A stretch of DNA of 64,000 nucleotides from CAWBJO01 sp963789175 (GCA_963789175.1 CAWBJO010000003.1:62001-126000); one strand, 5' to 3'. Positions 7,858-17,358 are shown, numbered from the stretch's first letter. Notes: generated by a model from the sequence alone, not told the origin. Numbers and translations: made by a program.

Positions 7858-9908
7858 CGGCGCTCGCGGGCCTTGCGCAGCTGCTCGCGGAAGGACGGCA
7901 CGCCGTCGTCCTGCTCCTCGATTCCCTCCTGCATGTCGTCGCCGCGCGCCGAGGAGCCGAACATGTCGCGCAGGACATCGAAGATGCCGTCGCTCGCCAC
8001 CTGCACCGGTCCTTCCTCCTCATAGGCGCCGGGCAGCGCGGCGTAGGCGAGGCCGTCGTGGGCGGGGGACATGATGTCCTTCCAGATGGCGGCGGGGATG
8101 CTGCCGCCGGTCACTTTCTGGGTCGGCGAATTGTCGTCGTTTCCGACCCATACGCCGCACACGAGATAGGCCGAATAGCCGACAAACCAGGCGTCGCGAT
8201 AGTCCTGGCTGGTGCCGGTCTTGCCGGCAATGTCCTGACCCTGGATCTGGGCGCGGCGGCCGGTTCCCTCGGCCACGACGTCGCGCATCATCAGGTTCAT
8301 GGCCCCGAGGCTCGAGCTCGACACGACATAGCCCATGCCGTCGCCGCGGCGCTCGTAGACGATGCGCCCGTCGCGCGTGATGATGCGGGTGATGACGTGC
8401 GGGAGAACGGCGCGACCGCCGTTGGCGAAAGGCGCGAAGGCCGTCGTCATCTCGATCAGCGACACTTCGGAGGTGCCGAGGGCGATCGATGCGTTCGGCT
8501 GCAGGGGCGAGTTTATGCCCAGGCGGTGGGCGGTCGTGATCACGTTCGAAGGGCCGACCTCGGCGGCGAGCTTCGCGGCGACCGTGTTGAGCGACAGGGA
8601 GAGGGCGCGGGTGAGCGACACGCGACCGAGATACTTCCGCTTGTAGTTCTCGGGCGACCAATTGCCGATGCGGACCGGCTCGTCGATCGCGACGCTCTCG
8701 GGCGTCATCCCCTGGTCCATGGCGGTCAGGTAGACGAAGGGCTTGAAGGCCGAACCCGGCTGGCGCTTGGCGTTGACGGCGCGGTTGAACTGGCTGCGGA
8801 TATAGGACTTGCCGCCGACCATGGCCACGACGGCGCCCCGCATGTCCATCACCACGACCGCCCCCTGCCCGACCTTGAGCTTGCGGCCCTCGTTGTTGAC
8901 CCGCTGGCGCACCGACTTCTCGGCGATCGCCTGCAGGTTCTGGTCGAGCGTCGTTTCGACGATGATCGACTGATCGATCGAGCCGGCAAGCTCCGGGATC
9001 TGATCGGCGATCCAGTCGACGATGTATTGCGTCGAGGGCACGTAGTCGACGGGACGTACGGCGGCGGGGGCCTTGACGGCGCGGTCGGCCTCGCGGGCGG
9101 TGATGAAGCCCGCCTCGACCATGTCCTTGACGACCTCGCGGGCGCGGGCGCGGGCCTCTTCGGGGTGGTTGATCGGGTTGTAGGTGGCGGGAGCCTTCAA
9201 GACGGCGGCCAGGATCGCGGCCTCGGAAAGCGCGACGTCGCGCGCCGACTTGCGGAAGTATTTCTGGGCGGCCTTCTCGACGCCAATGGCGCCAGCACCG
9301 TAGTAGACGCGATTGAGGTAGAGCTGGAGAATGTCCTCCTTGGTGAACTTGGCCTCGAGCCAGATGGCGAGCACCATCTCCTGGAGCTTGCGCTGTATGG
9401 TCCGCTCCGGCTTCAGGAACAGGTTCTTGGCCAGCTGCTGGGTCAGGGTGGACCCGCCTTCGACGACGTGCCCGGCGCGATAGTTCGAGACGGCGGCGCG
9501 AGCGAGGCCGATCGGATCGATTCCGAAGTGGCTGTAGAAGCGACGGTCCTCGATGGCGATCACCGCCTGCGGCACGTAGACCGGAAGCTCGTCCAGCCGC
9601 ACCTCGTCGCCGAAGAACGTGCCGCGTTCGGCCAGCACCTCGCCGTTGGAGGCGAGCACGATCATGCCGGGCTCGCGGTCGGGAATCTGGAACAGGCCCT
9701 GCTGGTCGAGGGAGAACCACACATAGGTGGTGAGGCCGCCCAGGGCGATGAGGCCCCACAGGCACAGCATGAAGCCCCAGGCGAGAAGCCGATAGACGAC
9801 GGGGCGGCGGCGCGACGACCGGCCGGACGACCTGCCGGAGTCAGCGTAGAGTCGCGGTTCCCGGCGAGCGTCGCCCTTCCGCCTTTTGCCAGCCCTGAAA
9901 ATACCCAT
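7854..9908 (-). CDS. mrcA: Class A penicillin-binding protein (PBP1A type)
   Basis: Bifunctional peptidoglycan glycosyltransferase and transpeptidase, 684 residues. A basic cytoplasmic tail (1-38) is followed by one membrane anchor (~39-66). The GT51 domain contains catalytic Glu120 in AVIAIEDRRFYSHFGID and EGGSTLTQQLAKNLF. The transpeptidase domain has SAFK (Ser386), SLN in ALSLSLNTVAAK and KTGTSQDYRDAW. It is shorter than E. coli PBP1A (about 850), lacking a large insert domain, as is common for extra PBP1 paralogues in this order. ATG at 9906-9908, 48 bases downstream of gyrB. Confidence 0.94.
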   Translation of the reverse strand: MGIFRAGKRRKGDARREPRLYADSGRSSGRSSRRRPVVYRLLAWGFMLCLWGLIALGGLTTYVWFSLDQQGLFQIPDREPGMIVLASNGEVLAERGTFFGDEVRLDELPVYVPQAVIAIEDRRFYSHFGIDPIGLARAAVSNYRAGHVVEGGSTLTQQLAKNLFLKPERTIQRKLQEMVLAIWLEAKFTKEDILQLYLNRVYYGAGAIGVEKAAQKYFRKSARDVALSEAAILAAVLKAPATYNPINHPEEARARAREVVKDMVEAGFITAREADRAVKAPAAVRPVDYVPSTQYIVDWIADQIPELAGSIDQSIIVETTLDQNLQAIAEKSVRQRVNNEGRKLKVGQGAVVVMDMRGAVVAMVGGKSYIRSQFNRAVNAKRQPGSAFKPFVYLTAMDQGMTPESVAIDEPVRIGNWSPENYKRKYLGRVSLTRALSLSLNTVAAKLAAEVGPSNVITTAHRLGINSPLQPNASIALGTSEVSLIEMTTAFAPFANGGRAVLPHVITRIITRDGRIVYERRGDGMGYVVSSSSLGAMNLMMRDVVAEGTGRRAQIQGQDIAGKTGTSQDYRDAWFVGYSAYLVCGVWVGNDDNSPTQKVTGGSIPAAIWKDIMSPAHDGLAYAALPGAYEEEGPVQVASDGIFDVLRDMFGSSARGDDMQEGIEEQDDGVPSFREQLRKARERR

Positions 9909-9956
9909 TTAATTTCCGAAGCATAGGGCCAATCATGTCGAGATCATGACTGGGTC

Positions 9957-12398
9957 TCAAACGTCGAGATTGGCTACCGAAAGCGCATTCTCACGGATGA
10001 ACTCGCGGCGCGGCTCGACCACGTCGCCCATGAGCTTGGTGAAGAGATCGTCGGCCTCGTCGAGCTCGCGCACCTGGCACTTGAGAAGCGTGCGGACGTT
10101 CTCGTCGAGCGTCGTTTCCCACAGCTGGTCGGGGTTCATTTCGCCGAGGCCCTTGTAGCGCTGCAGCGTCAGCCCCTTGCGGCCGGCCGAGAAGACCGCC
10201 TCGAGCAGGCTCAATGGCCCATGGATCACGGTGTCCTGGTCCTTGCGGCGCAGGCGGGCCGGCTTGGCGTAGATTTCCTGCAGGTGGCTTGCCTTCTTGT
10301 CGAGGCGCAGCGCGTCGGCCGAGCCGATGAGGCGGCCGTCGATCACCCAGCTCTCGGTTACGCCGCGCACCTCGCGGGAGAAGTTGAGGCCGCCGTCGGA
10401 CGTCGGCGCGCCGGTCCAGCCGCGTTCGGTCTCCTCCGATATCACGTCGAGTCGGCGCGCAATGTAGCGGGCCGCGCCGTCGGCATTCTCGGCATTGGCG
10501 AGAACCTCCGGGTTGAGCGCGCCGGCGATGGCCGTCTGTTCGATGACGGCACGGGAGTAGCGCGAATGCAGGGCTTCGATGGCGGCGCGCACGCTGATCG
10601 CCTCGTCGATGATCGACCGCAGGTCCACACCGGCGCGTTCCTGGCCGCTGCCGAGAACGAGAACGGCGTCCTCGAGGCCGGTCTCGATCAGGTAGTTCTC
10701 GAGACCTTTGCCGTCCTTCAGATACTGCTCGGAAGAGCCGCGCTTGACCTTGTAGAGGGGCGGCTGGGCGATGAACAGGTGGCCACGGTCGATGATCTCC
10801 GGCATCTGGCGGTAGAAGAAGGTCAGGAGAAGCGTGCGGATGTGAGCGCCGTCGACGTCGGCATCAGTCATGATGATGATCTTGTGATAGCGGAGCTTCG
10901 CGATGTTGAAGCCCTCCACCTCGCTGTCGCGACCGATGCCGGTTCCAAGCGCGGCGATGAGCGTGCCGATCTCGACGGACGACAGCATCTTGTCGAAGCG
11001 GGCCCGCTCGACATTGAGGATCTTGCCGCGCAGGGGGAGCACGGCCTGGTTCACGCGATTGCGGGCAAGCTTCGCGGAGCCGCCGGCCGATTCGCCCTCG
11101 ACGATCAGGAGCTCCGACTTGGCCGGATCGCGCTCCTGGCATTCGGCGAGCTTGCCGGGGAGCCCCGCCATGTCGAGCGCGCCCTTGCGGCGCGTGAGCT
11201 CGCGCGCCTTGCGCGCCGCCTCGCGGGCGGCGGCGGCTTCCACGACCTTGGTCACGATGAGCCGCGCTTCCTGCGGATGCTCCTCGAACCAGCTGCCGAG
11301 ATACTCGGCGACGAGGCCCTCTACGATCGGACGGACTTCCGAGGAGACGAGCTTGTCCTTGGTCTGGGAGGAGAACTTCGGATCGGGCACCTTCACGGAG
11401 AGGACGCAGGTCAGGCCTTCGCGGGCGTCGTCGCCGGTCAGCGCGATGCGCTCGCGGCGGGTAACGCCGGACTCGTTGGCATAGTTGTTGACGACGCGGG
11501 TGAGGGCGGCGCGGAAGCCGGCGAGGTGGGTGCCGCCGTCGCGCTGCGGGATGTTGTTGGTGAAGCACAGCGTGGTCTCGTGGTAGCTGTCGTTCCACCA
11601 CAGGGCGCATTCGACGGTGACGCCGTCGCGGTCGGCCTTCATGGAAACGGGCCGCTCGAGCGCCGGCGTCTTGGTCCGGTCGAGATAGCGGACGAAGGCG
11701 GTGATGCCGCCGTCGTACTTCATCTCGATCTCCTTCGGCTCGACGCCGCGCCGGTCGGAAAGCACGATGGTTACGCCGGAGTTCAGGAAGGCGAGCTCGC
11801 GCAGACGGTGCTCGAGCGTGCTCCAGTCGAACTCGGTCATGGTGAAGGTGTCGGTGGAGGGAAGGAAGGTCACTTCGGTACCGGACTTGCCCTCGGCCTC
11901 GCCGACGACGGCGAGCGGCGCGTCCGCCACGCCATGGGTGAAGCGCATGGCGTATTCCTTGCCATTGCGGAATATCCTGAGCCTGAGCCAGCTCGACAGG
12001 GCGTTGACGACCGACACGCCGACGCCGTGCAGGCCGCCCGACACCTTGTAGGAATTCTGGTCGAACTTTCCGCCGGCATGGAGCTGGGTCATGATGACTT
12101 CGGCGGCCGAGACGCCTTCGGTCGGGTGGATGTCGGTCGGGATGCCGCGCCCGTTGTCGGACACGGTACAGGTGCCGTCGGCGCTCAACGTGACGACGAC
12201 GCGGTCGCAAAAGCCGGCGAGCGCCTCGTCGACGGCGTTGTCGACAACCTCGTAGATCATGTGGTGAAGGCCCGAACCGTCGTCGGTGTCGCCGATGTAC
12301 ATCCCGGGCCGCTTGCGCACGGCGTCGAGACCCTTCAAGACCTTGATCGATTCGGCGCCGTAGGCGTCGACATCGCGGTTCCAGTCCTTCTCAGTCAT
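9957..12398 (-). CDS. gyrB: DNA gyrase subunit B
   Basis: ATPase subunit of DNA gyrase, 813 residues. The GHKL ATPase domain contains VDNAVDEA, NGRGIPTD and GGLHGVGVSVVNALS. The transducer is followed by the TOPRIM domain with LLIVEGESAGGSAK and IIIMTDADVDGAHIRTLL, and the C-terminal GyrA-interacting segment contains LQRYKGLGEMNPDQLWETT. The protein is complete. Its ATG lies 3 bases after the recF stop, so it is probably co-transcribed with recF and dnaN. Quinolone and novobiocin contact regions look ordinary. Confidence 0.98.
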   Translation of the reverse strand: MTEKDWNRDVDAYGAESIKVLKGLDAVRKRPGMYIGDTDDGSGLHHMIYEVVDNAVDEALAGFCDRVVVTLSADGTCTVSDNGRGIPTDIHPTEGVSAAEVIMTQLHAGGKFDQNSYKVSGGLHGVGVSVVNALSSWLRLRIFRNGKEYAMRFTHGVADAPLAVVGEAEGKSGTEVTFLPSTDTFTMTEFDWSTLEHRLRELAFLNSGVTIVLSDRRGVEPKEIEMKYDGGITAFVRYLDRTKTPALERPVSMKADRDGVTVECALWWNDSYHETTLCFTNNIPQRDGGTHLAGFRAALTRVVNNYANESGVTRRERIALTGDDAREGLTCVLSVKVPDPKFSSQTKDKLVSSEVRPIVEGLVAEYLGSWFEEHPQEARLIVTKVVEAAAAREAARKARELTRRKGALDMAGLPGKLAECQERDPAKSELLIVEGESAGGSAKLARNRVNQAVLPLRGKILNVERARFDKMLSSVEIGTLIAALGTGIGRDSEVEGFNIAKLRYHKIIIMTDADVDGAHIRTLLLTFFYRQMPEIIDRGHLFIAQPPLYKVKRGSSEQYLKDGKGLENYLIETGLEDAVLVLGSGQERAGVDLRSIIDEAISVRAAIEALHSRYSRAVIEQTAIAGALNPEVLANAENADGAARYIARRLDVISEETERGWTGAPTSDGGLNFSREVRGVTESWVIDGRLIGSADALRLDKKASHLQEIYAKPARLRRKDQDTVIHGPLSLLEAVFSAGRKGLTLQRYKGLGEMNPDQLWETTLDENVRTLLKCQVRELDEADDLFTKLMGDVVEPRREFIRENALSVANLDV

Positions 12399-12401
12399 TC
12401 T

Positions 12402-13561
12402 TCATCCTACTGGCGTCGCCGCGCCATCCGCGATGACGAGGCGAAGTCTATCGTCATCGAACCCGTGAAACAGCACCTGATCGGTACCCGAAAACCAGCT
12501 CTGGGCGCCGAGGGCCGCGATCTCCGCGAAGAGACCGAGGCGCCGCTCGGTATCGAGATGGGCAAGGCCCTCGTCGAAGAGCAAGACGGGGGCGCCGCCG
12601 GCATGGGTGCTCGCCACCGCCCGCGCCTGCGCCATTATGATGCCGATCAGCAACGCCTTCTGTTCTCCCGTCGAGCAGATGCCAGCCGAAATCCCCTTGG
12701 GACCATGCATCACGCCGAGATCGCTCCGGTGCGGGCCACGAAGCGTTCGGCCAGTCGTCCTGTCAAGGGGTCGCGAATCAAGCAGTATTTTACGATATTC
12801 GTCCTCGACCTGCACGGCCGGCGTCGCCGCCAGCCGCTCCTCGAATTCACCCACCAATGTCAGGCTTACCCAGGGGAATGCGCCATTCTCGCCTTCCCGC
12901 CGGATGTGGCCGCGGAGCGTGTCCAGGGCCGAAATGCGACCTGCCGCCAGCGCCACGCCCTCTTCCGCCAGCCGGTGCTCGACACTGTCGAGCCAGACCC
13001 GGTCGCCATCCGACATGAGCAGGCGCCGGCGCTCGCGAAGCAGGCGGTCGAAGGCGGATACCCGTCCAGCATGGGCGGGGTCGATCGCGGTGACGAGCCG
13101 GTCAAAGAACCGGCGACGGTCGGCAGGCGGACCGGAAAAGATGCGGTCCATGGACGGCGTCACCCAGAGAATGCGCACGTGCCGTCCCAGCCCACCACTG
13201 CCCTTCTGAGGAATGCCGTCGACGGCGACGCGGCGGCTGCGCGCATGGGCCCGTTCGCCGCCTTCGCCAGTGAAGATATAAGACGTCGCCAGCGAAACGA
13301 CGAGTCCCCCGCGTCGACTTCGGCCGAGATCGACCAGCCCGCATCGGTCCCGCGCCGCACCAGCCCTTCGAATGCCGCCTGGCGGAGGCCGCGGCCAGGC
13401 GCCAGGAGCGAGACCGCCTCCAAAAGGTTGGTTTTGCCCGCACCGTTCGCGCCGGTGAGCACGACATGGCGCCGGCCGATCTCCAGCCGCAGCCGCTCAT
13501 AGTTGCGGAAGTTGGCGAGGTTCAGCTGATCGATCGAAAGGGCTTCAGCCGAGACGGGCAC
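12402..13561 (-). pseudogene. recF: recF, interrupted by a single-base frameshift
   Basis: DNA replication and repair protein RecF (loads RecA at gaps). The 5' part (start ATG 13559-13561) encodes Walker A LTGANGAGKTNLLEAVSLL and continues in frame to about EVDAG. A run of five G on the coding strand (13306-13310) then puts the frame out by one, and the original frame ends at a TGA near 13160. Reading one frame over from the G-run gives GLVVSLATSYIFTGEGGER, then a segment ending GGLGRHVRILWVTPSMDRIF, the Walker-B-region segment GGAPVLLFDEGLAHLD and a natural stop at 12402. One extra G (six in the run) would restore a 386-residue RecF. It is either an assembly error in a homopolymer or a real inactivating deletion. 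Confidence 0.9.
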
Positions 13562-13595
13562 GGTCGCCTTTCATGGCCGATCGAGCGCCGGTGCG

Positions 13596-14714
13596 CTAGA
13601 CGCGCATCGGCATCAGGACATAGAGGGCCGAATCGTCACCGGCATCGCGAATGACGGTCGGAGAGCCGGCGTCGGCAAGAGCGAAGCTGGCGGTCTCGCC
13701 CTTGAACTGGCCCACGATGTCGAGAAGATAGCGCGAGTTGAAACCTATATCGAGCGCGGCGGCAGTGTAGGTCGCCGGTATCTCCTCCTCCGCCGATCCG
13801 GATTCAGGATTGTTCACCGTCAGCGTGACGCGGTCGGTGGCGATGTTGAGCTTGACCGCCCTGCCCTTCTCGCTCGACACCGTCGACACGCGGTCGACCG
13901 CCTGGGTAAAGAGACGGGTATCGACGGAAAGGCTCTTGTCGTTGTTGCGCGGAATGACGCGCTCGTAGTCGGGGAAGGTTCCGTCGATGAGCTTCGAGGT
14001 GAGGATGAGGCCGTCGAGGGCGAAGCGGATCTTCGCGGAGGAGAGGCTGACGGCGATCTCGCCATCGGCGGTCTCGACGAGCTTGGTGAGCTCGAGAACT
14101 GTCTTGCGCGGCACGATGATCCCCGGCATGCCCTTCGCCCCTTCCGGACGGGCGTACTGGACCTGGGCGAGCCGATGCCCGTCGGTCGCCACGGCGCGGA
14201 TCATCGGGGTGCCGGACACCGTCACCTCGTGGAGATAGATGCCGTTCAGGTAGTAGCGCGTTTCTTCGGTCGAGATGGCGAAGCGCGTCTTCTCGATGAG
14301 CGTCTTCACGTCGCCGGCACCCATGCTGAAATCATGGGTCGGCTCGCCGGCCGCAAGGTCGGGGAAATCCTGGGGCGGCAGGGCCTGCAGCGAAAATCGC
14401 GAGCGGCCCGCGGACAGCGCCAGCCGCCCGTCGTCCGGTCCCTGCTCGATCTCGAGCTGAGTGCCGTCGGGCAGCTTGCGGACGATGTCGTACATGATGT
14501 GGGCGGGCGCAGTCGTCGCACCCTCGCGGCCGACCTCGGCCTCCAGCGTCTCCACGACTTCGATGTCGAGATCGGTGGCGGTCAGCTTGAGCGAGCCGCG
14601 GCTCGCCTGGATGAGAACGTTCGAAAGAATGGGGATGGTGTTGCGGCGTTCGACGACGCTCTGAACATGGTTGAGCGAACGCAGAAAAGCCGAACGCTCT
14701 ATCGTAACTCGCAT
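13596..14714 (-). CDS. dnaN: DNA polymerase III beta subunit (sliding clamp)
   Basis: Ring-shaped processivity clamp, 372 residues, the usual length, made of three repeated clamp domains. N-terminal MRVTIERSAFLRSLNHVQSVVERRNTIPILSN and C-terminal DALYVLMPMRV (here SALYVLMPMRV) match the family signature ends. ATG at 14712-14714. It lies 118 bases downstream of dnaA and 34 bases upstream of recF, all leftward, the classical dnaA-dnaN-recF-gyrB order. Confidence 0.98.
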   Translation of the reverse strand: MRVTIERSAFLRSLNHVQSVVERRNTIPILSNVLIQASRGSLKLTATDLDIEVVETLEAEVGREGATTAPAHIMYDIVRKLPDGTQLEIEQGPDDGRLALSAGRSRFSLQALPPQDFPDLAAGEPTHDFSMGAGDVKTLIEKTRFAISTEETRYYLNGIYLHEVTVSGTPMIRAVATDGHRLAQVQYARPEGAKGMPGIIVPRKTVLELTKLVETADGEIAVSLSSAKIRFALDGLILTSKLIDGTFPDYERVIPRNNDKSLSVDTRLFTQAVDRVSTVSSEKGRAVKLNIATDRVTLTVNNPESGSAEEEIPATYTAAALDIGFNSRYLLDIVGQFKGETASFALADAGSPTVIRDAGDDSALYVLMPMRV

Positions 14715-14832
14715 TCCAAACCATCCTTCGATGCAACGATGCCACTGCCCCGGCGAACCGAGGCCCGCCGGGGGGAAGTGACTTTCGCGCGTATTTCATC
14801 GCAAGGCAAGAGACGCCAGCGCGACGTGCGGC

Positions 14833-16260
14833 CTAATGCTGCTCGATCAGCTTGATGAGCAGCGCCACCTCTCGCGCCAGCTGTTCGTCGACGAGCATGA
14901 GCTCCTCGATCTTGCGGACGGCGTGCAGCACAGTCGAGTGGTCCCGGCCTCCGAAGCGGCGGCCGATCTCGGGCAGCGAGCGCGGCGTCAGCTTCTTGGC
15001 GAGGTACATGCCAACCTGGCGAGGGCGCACGATCGACCTGGCGCGGCGGGGCGACAGGAGATCGGCACGCGCCACGTTGTAGTGGCGGCCGACCACCTTG
15101 AGGATGTCGTCGATGCGCACCCGCGCGACATCGGTGGGCTCGGAGACGTCGCGCAAGGTCATGGCGGCAAGCTCGACGGTCATGCGCGACCGGTTGAGCT
15201 GCTGGCTGGCGATGATGCGGTTCAACGCGCCTTCGAGCTCGCGTCCGCCGCCGGCGACCTTGTTGGCGACGAATTCGATGACATCGTCGCCGATGACGAT
15301 CGAGGGATCACGACGCCTGGCGGTGTGCAACCTGCCGGACAGGATCTGGCAGCGAAGCTCGAGGTCGGGAAGCTCGATGTCGACGACCAGGCCGCCGGTC
15401 AGCCGCGAGCGCATTCGCTGGTCGATGCCTTCGAGCTGAGCCGGCGGGACGTCGGCGGCGACGATCACCTGGCGCTTGTTGTCGACCAGGGAATTGAAGG
15501 TGTGGCAGAACTCCTGCTGCATGGTCTTGCCCTGCAGGAATTGAAAATCGTCGATCAACAGGACGTCGATGTTCTGGAAGTAGTCTTTGAAGGAGATGAC
15601 GTCGCGGGCCCTGAGCGCATTGATGAAATGATACATGAAGCGCTCGGCCGTGATGAACAGGACCTTGCGGTCGGCGTGCTGCTGGCGGACCCGCCAGGCG
15701 ATGGCGTTCAGAAGGTGGGTCTTGCCGAGCCCGGCGGCCGAATGGAGATAGAGGGGATTGAAGCTGATGGGGGCGCCCGGAAGCGCATCGGAGACGCGCA
15801 TGGCCGCCGCGTGGGCGAGCGCGTTCGACTTGCCGACGATGAACGACTCGAACGTAAAGACGGGATCGAGCGGCGAGCCGCGGTCGCCGGGCATCTTGTC
15901 GGGCGCCGGCACGATGGCGGGTGCGATGCGCGGCTCGGCGGTCGGCAAGATTGGACGCCGCTCCTGAAGCTCGGCGGGCCGAGTGGGCAGGCCGCGGGTG
16001 CGAACCTTGATCGATACCGCGTCGAGGGTGCCGAGCTCGCTCTGGGCGACTTTCAGGAGGCGATCGGAATAGTGCGACTGGATCCAGTTCTTGAGGAAGC
16101 GGGTCGGAACCGACACCGCCAGCTGCCCATCATGGCATTCCTCCGCCTCCATGCGGACGAACCAACTCGTATACAGGTCTTCCCCGAGCTCCGCCCTCAG
16201 CCTTTTTGCGATGTTGTTCCAGCTCTGCTTGAGATCGTCTTTCGCCGCATCCGCCATCAT
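14833..16260 (-). CDS. dnaA: Chromosomal replication initiator DnaA
   Basis: AAA+ initiator that binds DnaA boxes and opens oriC. It has 475 residues. Domain I is at 1-90 (SWNNIAKRLRAELGEDLYTSWF), followed by a linker. The AAA+ core begins FTFESFIVGKSNALAHAA and has Walker A AAGLGKTHLL and Walker B VLLIDDFQFL. The DNA-binding domain IV carries the signature GGRDHSTVLHAVRKIEEL. Two adjacent ATGs (16258 and 16255) are possible starts. A 718-base gene-free leader lies upstream. Confidence 0.98.
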   Translation of the reverse strand: MMADAAKDDLKQSWNNIAKRLRAELGEDLYTSWFVRMEAEECHDGQLAVSVPTRFLKNWIQSHYSDRLLKVAQSELGTLDAVSIKVRTRGLPTRPAELQERRPILPTAEPRIAPAIVPAPDKMPGDRGSPLDPVFTFESFIVGKSNALAHAAAMRVSDALPGAPISFNPLYLHSAAGLGKTHLLNAIAWRVRQQHADRKVLFITAERFMYHFINALRARDVISFKDYFQNIDVLLIDDFQFLQGKTMQQEFCHTFNSLVDNKRQVIVAADVPPAQLEGIDQRMRSRLTGGLVVDIELPDLELRCQILSGRLHTARRRDPSIVIGDDVIEFVANKVAGGGRELEGALNRIIASQQLNRSRMTVELAAMTLRDVSEPTDVARVRIDDILKVVGRHYNVARADLLSPRRARSIVRPRQVGMYLAKKLTPRSLPEIGRRFGGRDHSTVLHAVRKIEELMLVDEQLAREVALLIKLIEQH

Positions 16261-16669
16261 GACTTCGAAGCCCCATGTTACTATGTACTCAACTCAACAA
16301 GCCCCGGCTTGATCCGCCGTGCGGGGCCATTCCTCCGCAACGTCTGTCGTTCCTCGTTCGCCACCTCCTCGCCTTTGCCGCTTCGCCGTCCAATCTGGGT
16401 ACAGGTTTCGGCGCGCGCGTCATCATCGACCGGTCAAGCCGACCGGCCACTCATTCCCGTTTTGAATTGATGACCTCAGGACCCGCAGGGTACTGCGAGT
16501 AGCTCGCCACCGTACCATCGATGTCTCAAGATTGTTCCCGCCGCGTCACGAATCTTGTTCGACCCCTCTTAAACCTGACCTCCACCTTGTGCGGCCGTTC
16601 CCGTTGGCCAGTGGCTACGAAGCGACGTTACATAGAGGGAAGGTGCGGGGACAAGGTTTTCCACTGCTA

Positions 16670-16685
16670 TGTCCGTACACGGACA
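16670..16685. repeat. 7-bp perfect inverted repeat in dnaA leader
   Basis: TGTCCGT-AC-ACGGACA, perfectly symmetric, about 410 bases upstream of the dnaA start. Its size and symmetry suit a dimeric regulator site, but no known regulator was recognised. Confidence 0.5.
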
Positions 16686-16924
16686 ACCACGCCCGACGGC
16701 GCGGCGCGAGGCGTCATTTCCTCCGTTTCGTCAAGCCTTTGACTCACTTGTATGAATCTTACGCGACGCAAATGCGACTTTTGTGCAACAGCACTTTTCG
16801 CAGGCCAGGGCGGAGGCGGGCGCAGCGCCGCGAAAAAGGCGATTCTTTGGTGAGGGTCCCGTTCAGGGAACAAGCGATTGAAATGTCGAGCGATTTTTTC
16901 AGTGAAAAGAGTCCGTAGACTGAC

Positions 16925-16948
16925 AAAAAACCCGGGTCGAGCCCGGGT
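16925..16948 (-). terminator. Rho-independent terminator of rpsT
   Basis: On the minus strand ACCCGGG-CTCGA-CCCGGGT forms a 7-bp GC-rich stem with a 5-base loop and runs directly into TTTTTT. It starts 30 bases after the rpsT stop codon, so it isolates rpsT from the dnaA leader. Confidence 0.9.
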
Positions 16949-16978
16949 CTTCGAACTTCACCGCCGGCAGGTCGCGAT

Positions 16979-17245
16979 CTAGCCCTTGATCGCCTTCACA
17001 CGGCGCGAAAGGCGCGAAATCTTCCGCGAGGCGGCATTTCGATGCATGACCTTGCGGTTGGCGGCACGTACGATCTCCGGCTGGGCCGTCTTTAGCGCGG
17101 CTTCGGCGGCGGCACGATCGCCCTTGGCGATCGCTTCCTCGACGGTCCGAATGAAACTCCTGACCCGACTGCGCCGATTCTGATTGACCTTCGTGCGCCG
17201 GGCGGCGACGCGCGTCGCCTTCTTTGCAGAACTCGTATTTGCCAT
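16979..17245 (-). CDS. rpsT: 30S ribosomal protein S20
   Basis: 88-residue basic protein that binds 16S rRNA. MANTSSAKKATRVAARRTKVNQNRRSR opens with the S20 N-terminal helix pattern, and AANRKVMHRNAASRKISRLSRRV is the conserved C-terminal helix. ATG at 17243-17245. It is a monocistronic unit with its own promoter (17322-17351) and terminator (16925-16948). The position between mutM and dnaA is common in Hyphomicrobiales. Confidence 0.98.
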   Translation of the reverse strand: MANTSSAKKATRVAARRTKVNQNRRSRVRSFIRTVEEAIAKGDRAAAEAALKTAQPEIVRAANRKVMHRNAASRKISRLSRRVKAIKG

Positions 17246-17321
17246 GGTCAGTCCTCAAGACGGGTACGGGCCACAAGCCCCGCGCCCTCGTTTGCCTGTT
17301 TCGATGAAGCGAATTGGCGGG

Positions 17322-17351
17322 CTTATATCGGCTCAGGGGCCCTGCCGTCAA
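17322..17351 (-). promoter_or_regulatory. Predicted sigma-70-type promoter of rpsT
   Basis: Minus strand: -35 TTGACG at 17346-17351, 18-base spacer, -10 TATAAG at 17322-17327. Each hexamer differs from consensus at one base. The implied leader is about 70 bases before the rpsT ATG. Confidence 0.65.
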
Positions 17352-17358
17352 CCGATCC

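Larger units (their letters stand above)
16261..16978. other. Gene-free leader between rpsT and dnaA (candidate dnaA control region)
   Basis: No credible gene on either strand. It holds the rpsT terminator at its right end, a 16-base dyad at 16670-16685, a short dyad CAAGCC-CC-GGCTTG at 16298-16311, and a somewhat A/T-richer stretch at about 16735-16920. I found no cluster of consensus DnaA boxes (TTATNCACA) on either strand; only poor matches such as TGTGCAACA near 16782. I cannot support calling it oriC. It must contain the dnaA promoter, but no convincing -35/-10 pair stood out. Confidence 0.6.

Noticed and set aside
10221..13502. Very long plus-strand open frame (over 1000 codons) opposite gyrB and recF
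   Set aside because: It is the antisense of well-supported genes, has no family motifs, and such frames are common opposite GC-rich coding DNA with strong third-position bias.
16532..16918. Small plus-strand open frames in the dnaA-rpsT gap
   Set aside because: Arg-rich, atypical composition, no ribosome-binding site, no resemblance to known proteins; overlapping alternatives in two frames suggest chance.
16261..16978. Chromosomal origin oriC
   Set aside because: No cluster of DnaA boxes; genes on both sides do not diverge as expected at an origin; oriC lies away from dnaA in many alphaproteobacteria.
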